Assembly (NCBI GenBank): GCA_013359265.1
Contig: JABWCD010000011.1
Coordinates: 62,001 to 126,000, forward strand
Source of the DNA: Candidatus Hydrogenedentota bacterium
GTDB taxonomy: Bacteria; Hydrogenedentota; Hydrogenedentia; Hydrogenedentales; SLHB01
Reading direction: 5' to 3'
Length of the DNA: 64,000 bases
Position numbers and translations under genes: made by a program. Positions 17,646 through 26,902 of the stretch are shown here, piece by piece; within the stretch, counting starts at the first letter, position 1, and every line of letters begins with the position of its first letter. The notes below the pieces were generated by a model, which saw nothing but the letters and a program-made list of their open reading frames with translations, was not told the DNA's origin and ran no database searches.

Positions 17646-18992
17646 ATGGGTACGTGCGCTCCGATGGCTTGCGCGGGCACACACGCACGCGTGAGATGTG
17701 CCGCACTAGTCATCTCTATCTCCGTTACTGCGACCGGTTGGGCGGCGGGTGCGGACGCCGGGTGGCCGGAATTTCGAGGACCGTGGGGAAACGGTTACGT
17801 GGCGGGCGCCGGTGACACCGTCGGCCTGCCGACGCACTGGAGCGAGACCGAGAACGTAGTGTGGAAGGTGGAAATCCCGCCGTTCGGTTGGTCGACGCCG
17901 GTTGTGCAGGGCAACGACATCTGGCTGACAACGGCGACGGAAGATGGCCGTGACTTCTTTGCCATTTGTGTTGATGTGGGGACCGGGAAGATTCGCATTA
18001 ACGAGAAGCTCTTCCACTGCGACAATCCGGAGCCGCTCAACAATGGTGTGAACTGTTACGCCTCACCTTCGCCGGTAATCGAACCCGGGCGCGTATACGT
18101 GCACTTTGGGAGCTATGGCACCGCGTGCCTCGACACCGCGACCGGCAAGCCGGTCTGGAAACGGGAAGACTTGCCATGCCGCCATTTTCGCGGGCCAGGG
18201 TCGTCGCCTATCGTGTTCAAGAACCTACTGTTTCTTACGTTCGACGGTGTGGACCAGCAGTACCTGGCGGCACTCGATACGAAGACTGGCGAAACCGTTT
18301 GGCGCACCGATCGGTCGACGAAGTGGACCGACTACGACGAACAGGGAAACTTAATCCGCGAAGGCGATTTTCGCAAAGGCTACTCGACGCCAATCGTCTT
18401 TGACGTAAATGGGAAATCGCAAGTGCTCAGCCCAGGCTCGGCATGCGCCTTCGCATACGACACGGCGACCGGCAAGGAACTGTGGGCGCTCCGGTACGAC
18501 GGGTATACCCCCGCGGCCCGGCCCGTTTATGCGGACGGCGTCGCCTACATCATTTCCGGCCGAGGCAAGGCAAGCTTGTCCGCCGTGCGCGTGGATGGCA
18601 ACGGAGATGTAACCGAATCACACCGCGCGTGGAAGTACGAGGGGCCGGAGTTGCCGACGGAACCCTCGCCGGTACTCGTTGATGGCCTGCTCTTCCTCTT
18701 GAGCAACAACGGCACGGTCACCTGTCTCGACGCGGCGAAGGGCGAGGTCATCTGGACCGATCGTATCGGCGGCAATTACGTCGCGTCGCCGATTCTGGCC
18801 GACGGCATGCTTTATTGTTGCAGCACGCAGGGCAAGACGACTTTGATCAAGGCAGGCCGCGCGCTCGAAGTGGTTGCGACGAACTCATTGGACGAAGGAT
18901 TCATGGCGTCGCCCGCGGTTGCGGGCGGCGCTCTCATCCTGCGCACAAAGACGCACCTCTACCGAATCGAAAATCAGGCGGGCGAGTCCTAG
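17646..18992 (+). CDS. PQQ-like beta-propeller (outer-membrane-protein-assembly-type) protein 1
   Basis: 448 residues. An N-terminal signal (CAALVISISVTATGWAAGADA) is followed by WPEFRGPWGNG, the start of the family's characteristic propeller, and by repeated blades of the form (F/C)AxDxxTGKxxW (for example CLDTATGKPVWKRED). There is no dehydrogenase active-site signature, so this is a PQQ-repeat structural protein rather than a quinoprotein enzyme. It is probably periplasmic; the ligand is unknown. ATG 17646 has AAGGAA just upstream. It is the first of three related genes in a row. Confidence 0.82.
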   Translation: MGTCAPMACAGTHARVRCAALVISISVTATGWAAGADAGWPEFRGPWGNGYVAGAGDTVGLPTHWSETENVVWKVEIPPFGWSTPVVQGNDIWLTTATEDGRDFFAICVDVGTGKIRINEKLFHCDNPEPLNNGVNCYASPSPVIEPGRVYVHFGSYGTACLDTATGKPVWKREDLPCRHFRGPGSSPIVFKNLLFLTFDGVDQQYLAALDTKTGETVWRTDRSTKWTDYDEQGNLIREGDFRKGYSTPIVFDVNGKSQVLSPGSACAFAYDTATGKELWALRYDGYTPAARPVYADGVAYIISGRGKASLSAVRVDGNGDVTESHRAWKYEGPELPTEPSPVLVDGLLFLLSNNGTVTCLDAAKGEVIWTDRIGGNYVASPILADGMLYCCSTQGKTTLIKAGRALEVVATNSLDEGFMASPAVAGGALILRTKTHLYRIENQAGES

Positions 18993-19292
18993 ACCGCGCT
19001 CCCATGTCCAGGCCCCGGAGTCGATTCGGCATACTACGCCGATGTTCGACAAGGAACGCTCGATCCACTTGGGGATCCTTGCCATTCAACTGCATGGCGT
19101 TTCCGCGCAACGCCGTATTACACCATGAAACCGGTTCGCGACAAGACCCTCTCGAACGCGCTACGCAACGGCTCCGACATCAACGCCCGGCTTTCCCTGG
19201 CGAACCACTTTATCGATTATTTACAACTCCGTCCTGTATGCTGTTGACGGTCAATCTTGGTGCTTCCCGAGTGCAAGGCGAGGAATGCTCGA
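18993..19292. other. 300-bp intergenic region, nothing recognised
   Basis: Lies between propeller genes 1 and 2. I see no coding region, hairpin terminator or RNA gene. Short frames here have poor composition. GAGGAA at 19280-19285 serves as ribosome binding site for the next gene, and an AT-richer stretch around 19205-19245 is the most likely promoter position. Confidence 0.35.
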
Positions 19293-21077
19293 ATGTCCGA
19301 CCCGACCGACGAACACGAAGAATCTGTCTCTGCGGAGGAGCCCGCGCGAGGACCCGGCCCGGAGACTCCATCAGCGCCCGTGCGCCTGAACGTCGTTCCC
19401 GCCGTTATCATCGTCGCCGCGCACATGATTGTGCTCGCGTTCACGGTGACGTTGCCAACGGTCTTCGGGAACGCGGTCGGCATCGTCGTCATGCCGATCC
19501 TGGCGGCGCTGCTGCTCGCCATCTGGTGGCTCGGGTTTAGCCGCGCGCCCTGGCGCGACCGAATCGCGGGTTTGGGCATTTTCGTTGCAGTCGTGGCGTG
19601 GACGGTCGTGACGCAGCCGCAGTACCAAGCAAGAATTCTGTCCGTCTCGCTGCCCGTCCTCACAACGGGAATCGTCGCGGTCCTTGCCGCGACCATGTGG
19701 TCCGCGTGGCCTGCGCAACGCACAAAAGCGCTGCTGTACATGATCGCCTGCGCCGTCATCTTTCCGTTGTTTCGCATCGACGACGTGGGCGGCAATCTCG
19801 CACCGAACATGTCGTGGCGATGGAGCGCGCCGCCGAAACTGGCTGTTGACAATCCCGGCGGAAGTGCGGCATTGCCCGAAAAGCCGGGTCCGCTCGATTG
19901 GCCCGCGTTCCGAGGCCCGCAACGCGACGGCGTGGCGCGCGGGGTCGCCATCGCGACGAATTGGAACGAACAGCTACCGAAAGAACTGTGGCGCAATCCC
20001 GTCGGCCTCGGCTTCTCGTCCTTCTGCGCGATTGGCGGCTATGTCTTCACCCAGGAACAGCGCGGTGACACCGAAGTGGTCGTGTGCTACGAAGCCGGTA
20101 GCGGCGACGAGGTTTGGATCAATGGATTGAAGGCGCGTTTCGACGAGGCGGTCGGCTCCGGCCCGCGCGCAACGCCGACGTTTGACAGCGGCAAGCTCTA
20201 CACGCAGGGCGCCACGGGGATTCTGCAGTGCCTTAACGCCGCGACAGGCGAGCAGGTTTGGCAAGCGGACGTCGCCAAGGACACCACCGCAAACGTGCCG
20301 GAGTGGGGATTCTCGAGCTCACCGCTCGTCACCGACAAGTTTGTCGTAATGTACACCGGCGGCGTCAGCGATTCCCGACAGGAATTTGGAGCGGAAAACG
20401 ACGCTGTCATTGCGTACGACAAATCCACTGGCGCGAAAGTGTGGTGCAGTGGCGCAAGCGCGCCCGGGTATTCGTCGGCCCATCTCGCCGATCTCGGCGG
20501 CGTGCAGCAGATTGTTATGACCAGCGGGTTTGGCGTGCAATCGTTCGACCCGACAACTGGTGCACTGCTGTGGGAAAACAAATGGCCCATTCGGATGAAC
20601 CCGCGCGTCGTGCAGCCCATGATCGTCGATGGCGGCCGCGCCGTGCTCGTCGGTACGGCCGAAGGAAAAGGCACACGGTATCTGCAAGTCGCGCTAAACG
20701 AGGCCAAATGGAACGTCACGGAAAAATGGACGACGCGCGAGTTTCGCCCGTACTTCAACGACTACGTCCTCCACAAGGGCTACTGCTACGGATTTGACGG
20801 AAACACGCTCATGTGCATCGATTCCGCGACGGGGTATCGCCGCTGGAAGGGCGGTCGCTATGGCGGGCAGTTGCTGCTGATCGAGAACTCAAACGTGTTA
20901 ATCGTTCTGTCCGAAAAGGGTGAACTCGCGCTCGTGCGCACGAACCCGAGTGAGTTCGAGGAAATCGCGCGGTTTCAGGCGCTCACCGGCAAGACGTGGA
21001 ACCATCCGGTAGTCGCCAACGGGAAACTCTTCGTGCGCAACGCGGAGGAAATGGCGTGCTTCGAGCTGCCGGGCTAA
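19293..21077 (+). CDS. membrane-anchored PQQ-like beta-propeller protein 2
   Basis: 594 residues. The N-terminal 35 residues are acidic and cytoplasmic-looking. About five hydrophobic helices follow between residues 35 and 165 (VVPAVIIVAAHMIVLAF, IVVMPILAALLLAIWWLGF and others), then the propeller begins at WPAFRGPQRDGVARG near residue 200 and runs to the C-terminus with blades such as CLNAATGEQVWQADV. The multi-helix anchor distinguishes it from its neighbours and presumably displays the propeller outside the inner membrane. ATG 19293 is preferred over 19257 because GAGGAA lies seven bases upstream. The ligand is unknown. Confidence 0.82.
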   Translation: MSDPTDEHEESVSAEEPARGPGPETPSAPVRLNVVPAVIIVAAHMIVLAFTVTLPTVFGNAVGIVVMPILAALLLAIWWLGFSRAPWRDRIAGLGIFVAVVAWTVVTQPQYQARILSVSLPVLTTGIVAVLAATMWSAWPAQRTKALLYMIACAVIFPLFRIDDVGGNLAPNMSWRWSAPPKLAVDNPGGSAALPEKPGPLDWPAFRGPQRDGVARGVAIATNWNEQLPKELWRNPVGLGFSSFCAIGGYVFTQEQRGDTEVVVCYEAGSGDEVWINGLKARFDEAVGSGPRATPTFDSGKLYTQGATGILQCLNAATGEQVWQADVAKDTTANVPEWGFSSSPLVTDKFVVMYTGGVSDSRQEFGAENDAVIAYDKSTGAKVWCSGASAPGYSSAHLADLGGVQQIVMTSGFGVQSFDPTTGALLWENKWPIRMNPRVVQPMIVDGGRAVLVGTAEGKGTRYLQVALNEAKWNVTEKWTTREFRPYFNDYVLHKGYCYGFDGNTLMCIDSATGYRRWKGGRYGGQLLLIENSNVLIVLSEKGELALVRTNPSEFEEIARFQALTGKTWNHPVVANGKLFVRNAEEMACFELPG

Positions 21078-21097
21078 TTCACGAAGACTCTACGTCT

Positions 21098-21139
21098 TCG
21101 TGCTCGTGCTCGTGCTCGTAATCGTAATCGTAATCGTAA
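21098..21139. repeat. hexamer array (TCGTGC)3(TCGTAA)4
   Basis: Seven perfect hexamer units in the spacer between propeller genes 2 and 3. The same two hexamers recur at 28851-28886 (opposite orientation) and 59911-59952, with degenerate copies near 10350, 22560 and 43430-43566. All strong copies start within about 110 bp after a gene's stop. Confidence 0.85.
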
Positions 21140-21174
21140 TCGAATACTCGACGTAATCCAGGGAGTACAAGTAC

Positions 21175-22536
21175 ATGTTCAGTAGGATCTCGACCCGTTC
21201 ACTATCTTTCGCGCTCGTCTTCTTCATCATCTCGATCGCCAACGCCGACGCAAACTGGCCGCAGTTCCGCGGCCCGGAAGCCCGCGGTGTCGCCGAAGGC
21301 GCGAACCTCCCCGACACCTGGTCCACAACGGAAAACATCGCGTGGAAGACGGACATCCCCGGCCGCGGCTGGTCGTCTCCGGTGGTGTGGGGCAACCGCA
21401 TCTTCTTTACGACCGTCGTGAGCCAGGGCGAAGTCGAGGCCGCAAAGAAAGGCCTCTACTTCGGCGGCAATCGCGACAACGCGCCCGACATGGTCCACAT
21501 GTGGAAGGTCTATTGTCTCGATCTCGAATCCGGAAAAGTGGTTTGGGAAAAGCAGGTCCACGAAGGCAAGCCCGTCACGCCGCGCCATATCAAGAACAGT
21601 TATGCGTCGGAGACGCCCGTCGTCGACGCCGAGCGCATCTACGCGTTTTTCGGAAATCTCGGCGTCTGGTGCTTCGATCATAACGGCAGAGAACTTTGGA
21701 AGGTGCCGGTCGAGCCGAAGAAAACCGGCAACAACTGGGGCACCGCCGCGTCGCCGGCGCTGCACGACAACGCGCTATACATCTGCAACGATAACGAGGA
21801 GCAGTCCTACTTGGTCGCGCTCGACAAGAAGACGGGCAAGGAAATCTGGCGCGTGACGCGCAACGAACAAACCAACTGGGCGACACCTTTCGTGTGGGTG
21901 AACGAGAAGCGCGCCGAAATCGTCACTCCCGGCTCCGGCCAGGTCCGCTCGTACGGTCTCGACGGCAAGGAACTGTGGTCGCTCACCGGAATGTCGAGCA
22001 TCACCATCGGCACGCCCTACGCGGCGCACGGCCTGCTGTACATCAGTTCCGGCTACGTGATGGACAAGCGCCGGCCGGTGTATGCGATCAAACCTGGCGC
22101 AAGCGGCGACATTTCGCTCTCCGACGGGCAGACCGCGAACGAGTTCGTTGCGTGGTCGCAGCCTCTCGCCGCTCCATACAACCCCTCGACGCTGGTCTAC
22201 GGCGATCGCCTCTACGTGCTCTACGACCGATCGCAGTTGTCCTGTTACAACGCGAAGGACGGCACCCCCATCTACGATCGCCAGAAGCTTCCCGGCGGCG
22301 GAGGCTTTACGACCTCGCCGTGGGCGTATAACGACAAAGTGTTCTGCCTTGATGAAGACGGCAAGACGTATGTTGTGAAGGCGGGCGATACGTTTGAAAT
22401 TCTTCGCGAGAACAAACTCGCCGAGGACGATATGGGCATGGCGACTCCCGCGATTGTGGGAGACAAGCTGATACTGCGGACCGCCGCGCGGGTGTATTGC
22501 GTGGCGAAAGGCGCGAAACTCTCAAGCGCAAACTAA
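21175..22536 (+). CDS. PQQ-like beta-propeller protein 3
   Basis: 453 residues with a signal peptide (LSFALVFFIISIANADA) followed immediately by NWPQFRGPEARGVAEG, the same opening as propeller 1. Blades such as YCLDLESGKVVWEKQV and LVALDKKTGKEIWRVTR repeat through the protein. It is expected in the periplasm and unlikely to be catalytic. It appears closer to propeller 1 (signal plus propeller only) than to the membrane-anchored propeller 2. The hexamer array lies in its upstream spacer. Confidence 0.82.
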   Translation: MFSRISTRSLSFALVFFIISIANADANWPQFRGPEARGVAEGANLPDTWSTTENIAWKTDIPGRGWSSPVVWGNRIFFTTVVSQGEVEAAKKGLYFGGNRDNAPDMVHMWKVYCLDLESGKVVWEKQVHEGKPVTPRHIKNSYASETPVVDAERIYAFFGNLGVWCFDHNGRELWKVPVEPKKTGNNWGTAASPALHDNALYICNDNEEQSYLVALDKKTGKEIWRVTRNEQTNWATPFVWVNEKRAEIVTPGSGQVRSYGLDGKELWSLTGMSSITIGTPYAAHGLLYISSGYVMDKRRPVYAIKPGASGDISLSDGQTANEFVAWSQPLAAPYNPSTLVYGDRLYVLYDRSQLSCYNAKDGTPIYDRQKLPGGGGFTTSPWAYNDKVFCLDEDGKTYVVKAGDTFEILRENKLAEDDMGMATPAIVGDKLILRTAARVYCVAKGAKLSSAN

Positions 22537-22709
22537 TCGCTATTGCACGTTCGCGCTTGTGCTCTCGCTCGTCATCGTAATCGTATCTCGATATCGGGCG
22601 GAGCAGAATCTATCGGTCATCGGAACGATGGTGTACAATGACGGCGTTGGGCTTCAACGGCGATCAGGGGCCCGCGGCCACGCGAAAAGGCATTCTGGAG
22701 GATTCTCCC

Positions 22710-23633
22710 ATGCGATGGATAACCCGGCGTGAATTCATGAAGCGGTCGGCAGTGGCCACCGCGGCGAGTTTGTCAATGGCGGGGCTGCGTCCCGCCTGGG
22801 GGGCCGAAACCAGATTCTCCGGCACGATGAAACGCACGCTCGGCCGGTGCGGCGTGCAATGCTCACTCCTTGGTATGGGCACCGGCACCCAGGCGTGGAA
22901 CGGCAGTTCCGCGCAAAACCGAAAAGGGCGCAAAGCGTTTGTCTCGCTTATCGAGCACGCGCACGCCAGCGGCGTCACCTACTTCGATCTCGCCGACATG
23001 TATGGCGCGCACGATTACATGAAGGATGCAATGAAGAACACCGTCAAGCGCGAAGACGTTCTGCTCCTCACGAAGACGGTGTCGCGCGATCCCACCCTGA
23101 TCAAGGCCGATCTCGAGCGGTTCCGGCGCGAGTTGGACACCGACTATATCGACGTGGTCTTGTTGCATTGCCTCACCGAACCCGGGTGGACGGAAAAGCT
23201 GAAACCGTGCATGGACGCGCTGGCCGACGCGAAATCGAAAGGCCTCATCCGTGCGCACGGCTGCTCGTGCCACAACTTCGGCGCAATGGAAACCGCCGCG
23301 GACTCGCCATGGACCGATGTGCTCCTCGCGCGCATCAATCCCTTCGGCATTAAAATGGACGCGAAAAACCTTACGCCCGACGGCAAGACGAAGGAAGTAC
23401 TCAACGAACAGGAAGTGCTCGATGTCGTAGCCGTGCTCAAACGCGCGCGCGACAACGGCGTTGGCGTGCTCGGCATGAAGATCGCCGGCGAAGGCGCCGC
23501 AAAGGACCGCATTCCGGAGTCGCTACAGTTTGTGTTGTCCTCGGGCGTCGTCGACGCGCTCAACATCGGCGTGCTCGATCCCGGCGAAATCAACGCAAAC
23601 CTCGAGTACGTGGATCGGGTGCGTGTGGCGTAA
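22710..23633 (+). CDS. Tat-exported aldo/keto reductase family protein
   Basis: 307 residues. A twin-arginine signal (TRREFMKRSAVATAASLSMAG, Arg6-Arg7) precedes an aldo/keto reductase barrel. Catalytic residues are in place: Asp93 and Tyr98 in FDLADMYG, Lys122 in LLTKTVSRDP and His153 in VLLHCL. Family members reduce carbonyls with NAD(P)H, and export through Tat implies folding with cofactor before secretion. The C-terminal iron-sulfur extension seen in some relatives is absent. ATG 22710 has GGAGG upstream; a TACAAT hexamer at 22634-22639 may be the promoter -10. Its end overlaps the small lipoprotein gene by 11 bases. Confidence 0.85.
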   Translation: MRWITRREFMKRSAVATAASLSMAGLRPAWGAETRFSGTMKRTLGRCGVQCSLLGMGTGTQAWNGSSAQNRKGRKAFVSLIEHAHASGVTYFDLADMYGAHDYMKDAMKNTVKREDVLLLTKTVSRDPTLIKADLERFRRELDTDYIDVVLLHCLTEPGWTEKLKPCMDALADAKSKGLIRAHGCSCHNFGAMETAADSPWTDVLLARINPFGIKMDAKNLTPDGKTKEVLNEQEVLDVVAVLKRARDNGVGVLGMKIAGEGAAKDRIPESLQFVLSSGVVDALNIGVLDPGEINANLEYVDRVRVA

Positions 23634-23886
23634 TCGGAATCGCATATTGATCGGCGCACTTGCCGGGGCGTTGGCTTTGTATTGCGCACCGGGCTGCGCG
23701 AGTTCAACCAGCGGAATCGAGGTTCCGCACGTAAAGTCGGAGCAGCCGGACCCGTACCGCGACGATCTGTTGGAGCGTATCAAGCCCGAAACCCCGCCGG
23801 ACCGTCCGGCCGAGGACCTTCCGATTGATCCGTTGCGTACCGCCGCGCGCACCGATCAAGAATCCAAAATCGAAAGCCCAAAATAG
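23623..23886 (+). CDS. small lipoprotein of unknown function
   Basis: 87 residues from GTG 23623. The sequence begins with Arg/Asn-rich residues, then a hydrophobic stretch ILIGALAGALALYCAPGC with a lipobox at about residue 25, followed by a proline-rich, acidic tail. It overlaps the aldo/keto reductase stop by 11 bases, so it is translationally coupled. The last codons read through an ATCCAAAATC-type repeat similar to the heptamer arrays at 40.6-40.7 kb. The family is not recognised. Confidence 0.6.
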   Translation: MWRNRNRILIGALAGALALYCAPGCASSTSGIEVPHVKSEQPDPYRDDLLERIKPETPPDRPAEDLPIDPLRTAARTDQESKIESPK

Positions 23887-23890
23887 TATT

Positions 23891-24070
23891 AGAGCGTTTC
23901 AAGGTCGACTGCACCGCGTGCTCGTGACTTGTCCTCCGAAGCCGATCGGGCGAAGGAGGATCCTGCGCGTCATCGTACTCGATCTTCTCGAGTATCGAGT
24001 GCGAGTACGATGACGACTCACAAGCAGGAGCACGAAACAGACAGTGTGCTCAAACTTGAATTGCGCTAGC
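23891..24070. repeat. 180-bp dispersed repeat, copy A
   Basis: Matches copy B at 38440-38619 over exactly 180 bases with no gap and nine mismatches by my count (about 95% identity). It contains a 13-base perfect inverted repeat (GTCATCGTACTCG with CGAGTACGATGAC) and a weaker outer arm pair, so it can fold into a nested hairpin. It starts four bases after the small lipoprotein stop. No coding potential is evident. Confidence 0.88.
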
Positions 24071-24132
24071 CCGGCCCCCGAAACCGGGCGCCGGGCTTAA
24101 TCAAAACACCGCTCTCTATAGGTAAGACGGTA

Positions 24133-24693
24133 CTAATACGTTCCGCCGTACGCTCCAATCAGTTCCGCCACTTCGTCGTAGCCCATCATCGACGCCACCG
24201 CCAATGGCGTCATGCTCGTGTACGAATTATCGCGCGAGTGCACATCTGCGCCCGCGCTCAACAACAGTTCTGCGAGGTCCGTCCGCCCGTTCAGCGCAAC
24301 CCAATGCAGGCACGACATGCCCAGGCTGTCCATCTCGTTTACGTTTGCGCCGTTTTCGATCAACGCGCGAACCGAATTTGTGTGTCCGCGGCGCGCCGCC
24401 TTGTGCAACGGCGTTTCGCCGGTCACGTCCCGCTCCCCGGGGTTCGCGCCGGTCGCGAGCAACTTTCGTACTGCGTTCTCCATGCCCCAATACGCCGCGC
24501 GCTGGAGAAGGGTGTCTCCGGCGGCCTGGTCCGGCGCATCCGCCAACTCCTGCCGGATCATCACCTCCTGCAGGCCACGGTGCCCGCTCTTCAATGCGCG
24601 GCTCATGGGAGTTTCGCCCTCGCGATCCATCGTGTAGAACCAATGGATGGTGGCGTTCCGCTCTCCGTCGATCTTGTGCTCACAGGTAACCAT
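24133..24693 (-). CDS. ankyrin repeat protein
   Basis: 186 residues with four or five ankyrin repeats; clear units are GETPLHKAARRGHTNSVRAL followed by IENGANVN, and GMSCLHWVALNGRTDLAELL followed by SAGADVH. No signal peptide or membrane span is visible, so it is probably a cytoplasmic protein-binding scaffold. A later start (ATG 24630, MDREGETP) is possible, because the first 21 residues lack repeat character. It is divergent from the lipoprotein gene at 24995. Confidence 0.85.
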   Translation of the reverse strand: MVTCEHKIDGERNATIHWFYTMDREGETPMSRALKSGHRGLQEVMIRQELADAPDQAAGDTLLQRAAYWGMENAVRKLLATGANPGERDVTGETPLHKAARRGHTNSVRALIENGANVNEMDSLGMSCLHWVALNGRTDLAELLLSAGADVHSRDNSYTSMTPLAVASMMGYDEVAELIGAYGGTY

Positions 24694-24891
24694 GCCCCGG
24701 AAATGAGCAACAACGGTGCCGAAGCCACGCCCGCGAGTTCCACCGAGCTAACCGGTTCGGGTACAGCGGGATGCGGCAGGCGGCGCGGCGCTCTGTCGCG
24801 AGAACCCAAACTCCGGCCACGTTGAATATCTGCCGGCTCGACAGGTTTTCGGCACCCTAAATGGCCGGGGACCCCGATTCTCGTGGACCCC

Positions 24892-24920
24892 TTGCGGCGC
24901 GGCGGATCAAGGGATATACT
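24892..24920 (+). promoter_or_regulatory. predicted sigma70-type promoter of the lipoprotein gene
   Basis: TTGCGG at 24892-24897, a 17-base spacer and TATACT at 24915-24920. The predicted transcript would have a leader of about 70 bases before the GTG at 24995. The rest of the roughly 300-bp spacer 24694-24994 shows nothing else recognisable. Confidence 0.5.
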
Positions 24921-24994
24921 ACGCGACCGTCCCAAGTGGTGCGGACATTTTTGGGTGGAAGACCTTAGGCAAACAGGAACAAGAGGGTAGAGTC

Positions 24995-25444
24995 GTGCGT
25001 AAGACAGCATTATTTTCGATTTGCGGTGCGCTGGTGATGGTGTTGGCGTTGGCGGGTTGCGCCACGAGCGGCGGTGCATCGACCGCGAAGAAGGGCCCGA
25101 GCGACGAGGACGGCGTGAAGGCCGCGCTGGAAAACTGGAAGACCGGCATGGAGGGCAAGGACCTCGCCAAGCTCGGCGCCGGTATTTCCGACAAGTTCAA
25201 CCACTATGAGTGGGGCAACAAGGAGCAGATGCTCGGGTTCCTGAAGTCGCAATTCGAGCAGGGCACGCTCGATGGCACAAAGATCGATGCCAGCAAGGCG
25301 ACGCTCAAGATCGAAAACGGCGTGGCGACCGTATATCCGGTTGAAATGGTCGCGTCGTTCGGCACCGCCACGATTGAATTCAAGCTCGAGAAGGAAGCGG
25401 ACGGCGTCTGGCGCGCGACGGGTATAAACGTCGAAGGCGTGTAA
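24995..25444 (+). CDS. lipoprotein with NTF2/SnoaL-like domain
   Basis: 149 residues. A lipoprotein signal ends at ALAGCATS (Cys22). The mature part (VKAALENWKTGMEGKDLAKLGAG, KFNHYEWGNKEQMLGFL) has the helix-helix-strand pattern of NTF2/SnoaL-like or DUF4440 proteins, which often bind small ligands; no catalytic residues are assignable. Start is GTG 24995 with AAGAGGG at 24981-24987. A promoter precedes it and a strong hairpin follows, so it is a monocistronic unit. Confidence 0.75.
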   Translation: MRKTALFSICGALVMVLALAGCATSGGASTAKKGPSDEDGVKAALENWKTGMEGKDLAKLGAGISDKFNHYEWGNKEQMLGFLKSQFEQGTLDGTKIDASKATLKIENGVATVYPVEMVASFGTATIEFKLEKEADGVWRATGINVEGV

Positions 25445-25472
25445 TCTCGCAATAGACGCAGATTCTTTTTGC

Positions 25473-25512
25473 GGCCGGAACGGCAGAATACCGTTCCGGC
25501 CGGTTCAGTTTT
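25473..25512 (+). terminator. intrinsic terminator after the lipoprotein gene
   Basis: Perfect 11-bp stem GGCCGGAACGG (25473-25483) and CCGTTCCGGCC (25491-25501) with a seven-base loop, followed by GGTTCAGTTTT. The T-run is short and offset, so termination strength is uncertain. Confidence 0.7.
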
Positions 25513-25529
25513 CGCTACTCTACCCAAAT

Positions 25530-25559
25530 TTGTGTCCACTACCCGCCGAATTCTATACT
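25530..25559 (+). promoter_or_regulatory. predicted promoter of sat
   Basis: TATACT at 25554-25559 with TTGTGT at 25530-25535 (18-base spacer) directly after the terminator. The predicted leader to the ATG at 25648 is about 80 bases. Confidence 0.4.
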
Positions 25560-25647
25560 ATTTGTTTCTGCGCCCATGGGTGCCCAGTGGGATTTTGCCC
25601 CGTCGTGCGGGCGCGCAACCCTCAACGGAATTGGATGGAGAGATACT

Positions 25648-26799
25648 ATGTCGTTGCCCCCGCATGGCGGCACTCTGGTGGACCGCTTTCTGACTGGCGC
25701 CGCGCTCGATGCCGCGAAGGAAGCGGCCAAAGGCCTTCCGCGCATCAAGGTGGATTCGTACTGCGCATTCGATATCGACTGCATCGCAAAAGGCATTTTC
25801 AGCCCGCTGACGGGCTTCATGGGCGAGGCGGAAGTCCGAAGCGTCATCGACACGATGCACTTGCGCCCCGGAATTCCGTGGACTATTCCAATCCTGTTGG
25901 CCGTGACGCCGGAAGTTGCGGACAAACTGCCTGTCAAGTCGGATGTCGCTATCGAGGACGATGAAGGCGACATCGTCGCCATTCTGCACCTGAGCGAGAA
26001 GTTCCACGTAGACCACCGGGAGATCGCGGAAAAGGTCTATCGCACGACGGACGAATCGCACCCCGGCGTCGCGTACACGCTCGGCCTCGGCGACGTGTTT
26101 CTCGCGGGCGATATCGACGTGCTGAAGGCGCGCGTCATCGAACACCAGGAATATAACCTCACGCCGAAGGAAACCCGCGCGGCGTTCGAACATCACGGCT
26201 GGAAACGCATCGTCGCGTTCCAGACGCGCAACCCGATCCACCGCGCGCACGAGTACCTTACGAAATGCGCGCTGGAAGTGTGCGACGGCCTGCTCATTCA
26301 CCCGCTCATGGGCACCACCAAGAGCGACGACATCCCCGGCGACGTCCGTATGGAATGCTACAAGACCATCGTCGATCTCTATTACCCGAAGAAGCACACG
26401 CTCCTGTCGATCATGCCCGTGAACATGCGCTACGCGGGACCGAAGGAAGCGATCATGCACGCGATTGTCCGGAAGAATTACGGGTGCACGCATTTCATCG
26501 TGGGCCGCGACCACGCCGGCGTCGGAAACTTCTATGGCACGTACGACGCGCACTACATCTTCAACGAGATCGACGCGAAGGAACTCGGCATCACGCCATT
26601 GTTTTTCGACCACACGTTCCACTGCAAAGCCTGCGGCAACATGGGATCGATCAAAACCTGCCCGCACGACAAGGAACATCACACGCACCTCAGCGGCACG
26701 AAGGTGCGCGAGATGCTCAAGGCCGGCGAAATGCCCCCTGTCGAGTTCAGCCGCCCCGAAGTCGCCAAGGTGCTTATCAAGTGGGCGCAGAGCACGTAA
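25648..26799 (+). CDS. sat: ATP sulfurylase (sulfate adenylyltransferase)
   Basis: 383 residues. It converts sulfate and ATP to APS and pyrophosphate, in assimilation or dissimilation. Active-site motifs are QTRNPIHRAHE (the QxRNP/HxxH region) and GRDHAGVG. Near the C-terminus CKACGNMGSIKTCPHDKEHH supplies a cysteine/histidine zinc site, as in the monofunctional bacterial/archaeal Sat group; no APS kinase domain is fused. ATG 25648 (MSLPPHGG) is preceded by GGAGAG. No APS reductase, APS kinase or sulfite reductase gene is adjacent, so the pathway direction cannot be told from context. It has its own promoter and terminator. Confidence 0.95.
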   Translation: MSLPPHGGTLVDRFLTGAALDAAKEAAKGLPRIKVDSYCAFDIDCIAKGIFSPLTGFMGEAEVRSVIDTMHLRPGIPWTIPILLAVTPEVADKLPVKSDVAIEDDEGDIVAILHLSEKFHVDHREIAEKVYRTTDESHPGVAYTLGLGDVFLAGDIDVLKARVIEHQEYNLTPKETRAAFEHHGWKRIVAFQTRNPIHRAHEYLTKCALEVCDGLLIHPLMGTTKSDDIPGDVRMECYKTIVDLYYPKKHTLLSIMPVNMRYAGPKEAIMHAIVRKNYGCTHFIVGRDHAGVGNFYGTYDAHYIFNEIDAKELGITPLFFDHTFHCKACGNMGSIKTCPHDKEHHTHLSGTKVREMLKAGEMPPVEFSRPEVAKVLIKWAQST

Positions 26800-26826
26800 C
26801 CGCGATTCACTGATTTCTCCTTGTAG

Positions 26827-26857
26827 CGCCCGGCCTCCGTGCCGGGCGTTTCTTTTC
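26827..26857 (+). terminator. intrinsic terminator after sat
   Basis: Stem CGCCCGGC (26827-26834) with GCCGGGCG (26841-26848), six-base loop, followed by TTTCTTTTC. Good Rho-independent architecture. Confidence 0.8.
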
Positions 26858-26902
26858 TTCCTGAGCAAGCCGACCTTGATCGCAAATATACCCGGCAATC
26901 GA

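Noticed and set aside
21098-21139. Hexamer arrays considered as a CRISPR array
   Set aside because: The units are contiguous with no spacers between them and no cas genes are present.
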